Positions 42,813 through 47,227 of a DNA stretch of 47,227 nt are shown here, one piece after another. The translations under genes were made by a program, and so were the position numbers. The DNA is taken from positions 1 to 47,227 of the forward strand of contig JABDKL010000026.1 in assembly GCA_013002225.1 (NCBI GenBank), given 5' to 3'. Within the stretch, counting starts at the first letter, position 1; each line of letters opens with the position of its first letter. The notes beneath the pieces are model-generated. The model did not search any database. It was given only the letters and a program-made list of their open reading frames with translations, and was not told the origin of the DNA. This DNA comes from Winogradskyella sp. GTDB taxonomy: Bacteria; Bacteroidota; Bacteroidia; Flavobacteriales; Flavobacteriaceae.

Positions 42813-43232
42813 ATGAAAAAGGTATTTATTATTTGCATATCACTTCTAATATTTAATTGTAATACACACCTTAATGCACAAGCTCCGGAAGCTGTTAAGA
42901 AGACATTCCAAGCCAAGTATCCTGGTGAAAATGATCCCGATTGGCATACAGATTCCCATGGTTACTATGAAGCTAATTTTAAAATTGATGGTATAAAATA
43001 CAGAGCCGATTTTAATGCCGATGGTACTTGGGTAGAAACCGAATGTAGTATTGACGAAGACGAATTGCCAGAAGCTATTAAGAAAGTTATCGAGGAAAAA
43101 TATGATGATGAAGAAATAACAGAAATTGAGCGTGTAGAAAGTGCTAAAAAAGGACTTTTCTATGACGTAGAATTTAAGAGAAAAGGAAAAAATAAAGATG
43201 TAGAATTTAGAACAGACGGTTCTATAATTTAA
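42813..43232 (+). CDS. PepSY-like exported protein
   Basis: 139 residues from the ATG at 42813, chosen because a signal peptide (MKKVFIICISLLIFNC then NTHLNAQ) starts there; an upstream in-frame ATG would bury it. Two repeated units follow: APEAVKKTFQAKYPGEND with EANFKIDGIKYRADFNADG, and LPEAIKKVIEEKYDDEEI with YDVEFKRKGKNKDVEFRTDG. This duplicated pattern is the putative beta-lactamase-inhibitor-like, PepSY-like group seen in Bacteroidota periplasmic proteins. The target is unknown. A terminator lies 30 bases after the stop. Confidence 0.85.
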   Translation: MKKVFIICISLLIFNCNTHLNAQAPEAVKKTFQAKYPGENDPDWHTDSHGYYEANFKIDGIKYRADFNADGTWVETECSIDEDELPEAIKKVIEEKYDDEEITEIERVESAKKGLFYDVEFKRKGKNKDVEFRTDGSII

Positions 43233-43262
43233 TCTACATCGATCTACTATAAACCTTAACAG

Positions 43263-43289
43263 GCATCAATTAAGTTTGATGCTTTTTTT
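43263..43289 (+). terminator. Rho-independent terminator
   Basis: A 7-base-pair stem (GCATCAA with TTGATGC) around loop TTAAGT is followed by seven T. It ends the PepSY-like gene. Confidence 0.8.
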
Positions 43290-43305
43290 ATGTACATAAC
43301 TGTTG

Positions 43306-43313
43306 TAAATTTG
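43306..43313 (+). promoter_or_regulatory. Bacteroidota -7 promoter element
   Basis: TAAATTTG is a full TAnnTTTG match. It predicts a start near 43320, 25 bases before the helicase ATG. Confidence 0.45.
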
Positions 43314-43344
43314 CAGAACAAATAAAATGCTCTAAAATTCCCTT

Positions 43345-44898
43345 ATGTCAGATACAAGTCAAGCGCTTCAAGAAAAGAAAACAGACAAAGAATTATACGA
43401 TTACCAACAAGGTGCAATAAGTAAAATTTTCGAAAAATTTGATACAGCACCAGACGACTATCACCTACTATATCAGCTGCCAACTGGCGGTGGTAAAACT
43501 GTTATATTTTCTGAAATGGTACGGCAATACCTTAAAAACCATAATAAAAAGGTATTGGTAATGACCCATAGAATAGAGCTGTGTAATCAAACTTCTGCGA
43601 TGCTTACCAGCTTCGGCGTAACTAACAAGGTGGTTAATAGTAAGGCCAATCTTGATGATCAGGCTGAATATTCGTGTTTTGTCGCTATGGTTGAGACTTT
43701 AAATAACCGTTTAAACGACAATAAACTCGATATTTCTGATGTCGGTCTTGTAATTATTGATGAGGCCCATTATAATTCGTTCACAAAACTATTTAAGTTT
43801 TTCGAAAATTCATTCATTTTGGGTGTAACCGCAACGCCTTTAAGCTCTAACAAAGAGCTCCCAATGAAGGATAACTACGATGAGTTAATCACCGGAGAAA
43901 CTATAGAAAACCTAATAGAGAATGAATTTTTAGCACGTGCAGAAACTTACGCTTACGATATGGGGCTTACCTCACTCGAAGTTGGGTCTAATGGCGATTA
44001 TACCGTTAAGTCTTCTGAAGACCTATACTCAAGTCCTGCCATGCTTCAAAAATTAGTTGATGCCTACAAAAAGCATTCACTGGGTAAAAAGACACTGATA
44101 TTCAACAATGGTATAAACACTTCAATTAATGTCTATTATGCCTTCAGAGAAGCTGGTTTTTCGATCATGCATTTAGACAACACGGCAACTAAGAAGCAAC
44201 GTAAGCAAATACTACAATGGTTTCACGAGACACCAGATGCTATTTTAACATCCGTAAGTATCTTAACGACTGGTTTTGATGAGCCTACAATAGATACCAT
44301 AATCCTAAACAGAGCCACAAAATCATTAACCTTGTATTACCAGATGATTGGGCGTGGTTCTCGAATTCTGAATAACAAATCAACGTTTACGACTATTGAC
44401 TTAGGTAATAATCTATATCGTTTTGGGCCTTGGGGAGCAGATCTGGACTGGCAACTCATTTTTAAATCGCCAAACTGGTATGCTGATAGAATTAAGAGTG
44501 ATGAAGCCATTGAGGCAAACTTTAAGCACGATCTGGATGACGATATAAAAGACGAGTTTTCAAAGTCTGAAGAGACCTATTTTGATATAAGAGAAACGTA
44601 TAAAAATGCCGTAGCATCCGGAGAGTCATCGAAAGTTGTCTTAGAGCGTTCTATAGAACAACATGCCAAAATTTGCATTGAAAATAGTGAAGATGTTTAC
44701 GATGCGCTCGGTCTGGCAAAACTCTTAAAAGACGATATTAACCAACGCATAGAAATTTACGCGAAATGCATCAGTAAGAGCACATACAATTTTCTGAAAT
44801 GGCTTAAAGACGACTATAAGAAAAAATTAAATGCCTATTTACGTGCTAATTTTGATGAAAAGTTTGAAGAAATTCATGGCTACCCACCAGAAGACTAA
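43345..44898 (+). CDS. Superfamily 2 DEAH-type helicase
   Basis: The 517 residues carry the SF2 motif set in order. YDYQQGAISKI (Q-tip-like), Walker A LPTGGGKT at 45-52, VMTHRIELCNQT, VIIDEAHYNSF, GVTATPL (motif III), ILTTGFDEPTID (motif V) and YYQMIGRGSRI (motif VI). It resembles the SSL2/RadD group of ATP-dependent nucleic-acid helicases. The last 130 residues are helical and charged, with no recognised nuclease or zinc domain. It is a single gene, not next to restriction or defence partners, so a housekeeping DNA-repair role is more likely than defence. Confidence 0.9.
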   Translation: MSDTSQALQEKKTDKELYDYQQGAISKIFEKFDTAPDDYHLLYQLPTGGGKTVIFSEMVRQYLKNHNKKVLVMTHRIELCNQTSAMLTSFGVTNKVVNSKANLDDQAEYSCFVAMVETLNNRLNDNKLDISDVGLVIIDEAHYNSFTKLFKFFENSFILGVTATPLSSNKELPMKDNYDELITGETIENLIENEFLARAETYAYDMGLTSLEVGSNGDYTVKSSEDLYSSPAMLQKLVDAYKKHSLGKKTLIFNNGINTSINVYYAFREAGFSIMHLDNTATKKQRKQILQWFHETPDAILTSVSILTTGFDEPTIDTIILNRATKSLTLYYQMIGRGSRILNNKSTFTTIDLGNNLYRFGPWGADLDWQLIFKSPNWYADRIKSDEAIEANFKHDLDDDIKDEFSKSEETYFDIRETYKNAVASGESSKVVLERSIEQHAKICIENSEDVYDALGLAKLLKDDINQRIEIYAKCISKSTYNFLKWLKDDYKKKLNAYLRANFDEKFEEIHGYPPED

Positions 44899-45012
44899 AA
44901 CCGAACTTTAATGTAGTGTTAAATCCGTCAAATTACCGTTAAGAAGTATTAATATCCTTGACTTGCATCAAGAGTTTATGTATATTTAGTATTAATCAAT
45001 AAATTATTAAGG

Positions 45013-45378
45013 ATGAGATATTTAATATACATATTAGCATTAGCCTTTTCGTTTCAAATGTCTGCTCAAGATCCAATCCTGCAAACAGATAACGAACAAA
45101 TTGAAGCAAGGGCGGTGATAATTACCGACAAATATGACGCTCAAATTGAAATGGATGCGAAACAAACCATTTTGTTCCAGAAAAAGGTTGAAGAATTTTT
45201 AATAAGAGAGCATAAAATTAAGGCGCAATTTAAAGGAAAAGAGCAACTCGATAAATTATACAACTTAAGACAAGCTGAAACTATGGAAATGCGAAATATC
45301 TTAACGCATCCACAATTCGATTTATATGTTCAGCTCAAACCGACCATTCAACCATTAGGTAGAGTCGAGAAACAATAA
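45013..45378 (+). CDS. Small exported helical protein, unknown
   Basis: The 121 residues have a signal peptide (MRYLIYILALAFSFQMSAQ). A charged helical region follows: EQIEARAVIITDKYDAQIEMDAKQ, FQKKVEEFLIREHKI and LDKLYNLRQAETMEMRNILTHPQFDLYVQLKPTIQP. The pattern, with a helix pair ending in a conserved LTxxQxxxY-type segment, recalls small Bacteroidota proteins with a Spy/CpxP-like helical fold, but I cannot confirm this. A terminator follows 23 bases after the stop. Confidence 0.7.
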   Translation: MRYLIYILALAFSFQMSAQDPILQTDNEQIEARAVIITDKYDAQIEMDAKQTILFQKKVEEFLIREHKIKAQFKGKEQLDKLYNLRQAETMEMRNILTHPQFDLYVQLKPTIQPLGRVEKQ

Positions 45379-45401
45379 TAGATCCCAGATCTTTAAATAG
45401 A

Positions 45402-45439
45402 AGTGATAATTGTAAATAGATACAGTTATCGCTTTTTTT
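45402..45439 (+). terminator. Rho-independent terminator
   Basis: A 12-base-pair stem (AGTGATAATTGT with ACAGTTATCGCT, two G-U pairs) around an 8-base loop is followed by seven T. Confidence 0.8.
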
Positions 45440-45507
45440 AAATGCAACCAAAACAAAAACAATTAGCAATTTAAAGGTCATCGTAGTAAATTGTCATTAG
45501 TACAAGC

Positions 45508-45515
45508 TACCTTTG
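45508..45515 (+). promoter_or_regulatory. Bacteroidota -7 promoter element
   Basis: TACCTTTG is a full TAnnTTTG match, 17 bases before the DEAD-box helicase ATG. It predicts a start near 45522. Confidence 0.5.
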
Positions 45516-45532
45516 CCCCATAATATTATAAT

Positions 45533-46651
45533 ATGACAACATTTTTAGATCTAGGCGTACAAAAATCCTATATAAAAGCTTTAAAAGAGCTCAACATTAA
45601 GACACCAACAGAAATTCAACAAACGGTAATCCCAATTTTATTAGAATCTAAAACCGATCTAATTGGTTTAGCACAAACAGGAACTGGTAAAACTGCTGCT
45701 TTCGGATTACCCGTATTACATGCTATTGACACTAACAAAGCTGAAGTTCAGGCCTTAATAATCGCTCCAACACGTGAGCTTGTACAGCAAATACAAAAAC
45801 AACTATTTAAATTCACAAAGTATAATACGACTAAAATTTTTGCAGAGGGCGTATATGGTGGCGAAAAAATAGATAAACAGATCAAAGCATTAAACAGGAC
45901 TACTCATATTGTAGTAGCTACACCAGGGCGCTTGCTGGACCTTGTAGAACGTGGCGCTGTAGATATTTCTAATGTAGAAACACTTGTACTAGACGAAGCA
46001 GATGAGATGTTGAGTATGGGCTTTAAGGAGGATTTAAATAAGATCTTAAAGTATAACACTAACAAACGTAATACCTGGTTGTTTTCTGCAACAATGCCTG
46101 AAGAAATAAAGCGTATTATTAAAACCTATATGTCACCAGATGCGATGAGAGTAGAGGTCAACAAAAATGCCTTGGTCAATGAAAATATCTCACACCATTA
46201 CATCCATACTGGCCTTAAGGATAAGTTAAATATGATCATTCGTATCCTGGACAAACGTCAGGATCAACGCGGTATTATTTTCTGCAGAACAAAAGCGGGA
46301 ACTAAAAATTTAGCACAGCAACTACAGCATGAAGGCTTTGCAGTGGCAGCCCTAGAAGGCGATATGCAACAAAAGGAAAGGGATAAGGTGATGCGCGCTT
46401 TTAAAAATGAAAGTTTACAAATATTAATCTCTACAGATGTTTCTGCGCGTGGTATTGATGTTAATAATTTAGCTTTTGTTTTACATCATCAATTACCAGA
46501 ACAATTAGAGTATTATACACACCGCAGTGGCAGGACAGCAAGAGCTGGTAAAACGGGTCAGTCTATTGCCTTAATTATTCCAGGTGAAATGCAAAAAGTA
46601 ATCGATATTCAAAAAGCACTGGGTATTACATTTAAGGAAATGACCTTATAA
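45533..46651 (+). CDS. DEAD-box RNA helicase, core only
   Basis: ATP-dependent RNA unwinding or remodelling. The 372 residues hold the complete DEAD core. Q motif TPTEIQQTVIP, Walker A AQTGTGKT at 47-54, PTRELVQQI, TPGRLLDLV, LDEADEML, FSATMP, IIFCRTKAG, STDVSARGIDV and YTHRSGRTARAGKTG all appear in order. It ends about 15 residues after motif VI, without the long basic C-terminal tail of RhlE, CsdA or DbpA types, so RNA targeting must come from the core or a partner. The stop is genuine in this sequence, with intergenic DNA following. Confidence 0.93.
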   Translation: MTTFLDLGVQKSYIKALKELNIKTPTEIQQTVIPILLESKTDLIGLAQTGTGKTAAFGLPVLHAIDTNKAEVQALIIAPTRELVQQIQKQLFKFTKYNTTKIFAEGVYGGEKIDKQIKALNRTTHIVVATPGRLLDLVERGAVDISNVETLVLDEADEMLSMGFKEDLNKILKYNTNKRNTWLFSATMPEEIKRIIKTYMSPDAMRVEVNKNALVNENISHHYIHTGLKDKLNMIIRILDKRQDQRGIIFCRTKAGTKNLAQQLQHEGFAVAALEGDMQQKERDKVMRAFKNESLQILISTDVSARGIDVNNLAFVLHHQLPEQLEYYTHRSGRTARAGKTGQSIALIIPGEMQKVIDIQKALGITFKEMTL

Positions 46652-46805
46652 GGTTAACCATATTTACCTAAACGCATTAAAATTTTTAATCTTTTATATA
46701 AAATCTTAACGCAATTAATGGCTGTTTAAGTCAAAACTTACATTAATAGCATCAACTATAGTTGCAAAGGCTTGGTATCTTCGTTTAGAAATAAAAAAAG
46801 CAACT

Positions 46806-47227
46806 ATGAGTATATTTAAGACAAAAACAGATCCGTATAGCAGTTACAAATTAAGAAATTTGAAACTTAAAAACAGGATCATAATGGCTCCTATGACACG
46901 ATCTAGAGCCATAGATAATATTCCAAACGACTTAATGGCAACTTATTACGGTCAGCGCGCTTCAGCCGGCCTAATAATTTCAGAAGGGACATCACCATCG
47001 GTGAACGGTATTGGCTATCCTAGAATTCCTGGCGCTTATAGTCCGGCACAGATCGATGGCTGGAAGACCATTGCAGATACGGTTCATGATAATGATGGAA
47101 AGTTTTTTGTACAGTTAATGCATTGTGGACGTATTTGTGCCGCAGAAAACGTACCAGAAGGCGGAGAGGTGCTCGCACCAAGTGCAGTGCTTGCTGATGG
47201 CAAAATGTATACCGATGAAAAGGGCTT
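46806..47227 (+). CDS. Old Yellow Enzyme family alkene reductase, 3' truncated
   Basis: The first 140 codons of a gene cut by the right edge. The N-terminus shows FMN-binding MAPMTRSRA near 33-41, LMATYYGQRASAGLIISEGTSPS near 48-70 and FVQLMHCGRI near 103-112. These are typical of the NemA/OYE class of NADPH-dependent flavoproteins (about 360-370 residues) that reduce activated C=C bonds. The active-site His/Asn pair lies beyond the window. A near-consensus -7 element (TATCTTCG) lies about 25 bases upstream. Confidence 0.9.
   Translation, partial: MSIFKTKTDPYSSYKLRNLKLKNRIIMAPMTRSRAIDNIPNDLMATYYGQRASAGLIISEGTSPSVNGIGYPRIPGAYSPAQIDGWKTIADTVHDNDGKFFVQLMHCGRICAAENVPEGGEVLAPSAVLADGKMYTDEKG

Noticed and set aside
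43345-44898. SF2 helicase as part of a phage-defence island
   Set aside because: The neighbours are housekeeping or exported proteins; no nuclease, methylase or integrase is nearby.

Overview
The window is AT-rich chromosomal DNA of a marine-type member of the Flavobacteriaceae (Bacteroidota). Pointers to this are a secreted protein with a type IX secretion (T9SS) C-terminal sorting domain, the T9SS regulator PorX with its PglZ-like output domain, a fused lpxC-fabZ gene, -7 promoter elements of the Bacteroidota form TAnnTTTG in front of many operons, and several small protein families typical of flavobacteria. I see no insertion sequence, phage, CRISPR array, tRNA or rRNA. It reads as core genome.

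Layout. 1-1282: the 3' end of a repeat-rich T9SS cargo gene, convergent with a leftward block. 1280-8534 (leftward): UDP-glucose dehydrogenase and UDP-glucuronate epimerase for surface sugars, a small DUF4258-like protein, alanine dehydrogenase, a membrane protein whose start is overlapped out of frame by an unlisted 47-residue secreted peptide gene, tsaE and porX. 8560-19764 (rightward): an HD phosphohydrolase, then lpxD, lpxC-fabZ, lpxA, efp, a second lpxD-like gene, an NTF2-like gene, sucD, fabG, a VWA-domain membrane protein and a prohibitin-like protein. This joins outer-membrane lipid A synthesis with fatty acid synthesis and central metabolism.

19818-27861: a complete histidine operon, hisG-D-C-B-H-A-F-IE, preceded by a ribosome-mediated attenuator. 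The attenuator has a 17-residue leader peptide with four His codons in a run of five, and mutually exclusive 1:2, 2:3 and 3:4 pairings that can be traced in the sequence. The operon continues 12 bases later into a TruA-like pseudouridine synthase gene. This is notable because TruA (HisT) modifies the anticodon arm of tRNA-His and sets his attenuation in enteric bacteria.

27860-33681: small membrane and conserved hypothetical genes, two different MscS-family channels, a DUF1328 mini-protein, a DUF2461 protein, a hotdog thioesterase and a DUF3817 protein. 33792-39413: a large zinc-metalloprotease lipoprotein, a DUF4251 protein, a cold-shock-domain protein with a long leader, and two fasciclin-domain proteins around a GyrI-like effector-binding protein. 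39410-47227: topoisomerase III, an M23/LysM cell-wall hydrolase, a PepSY-like protein, two superfamily 2 helicases, a small exported protein and the start of an Old Yellow Enzyme gene cut by the right edge.

The candidate most worth following is the attenuator plus TruA-like gene, a possible regulatory loop in the his operon. Second is the small secreted peptide overlapping its downstream membrane-protein gene.
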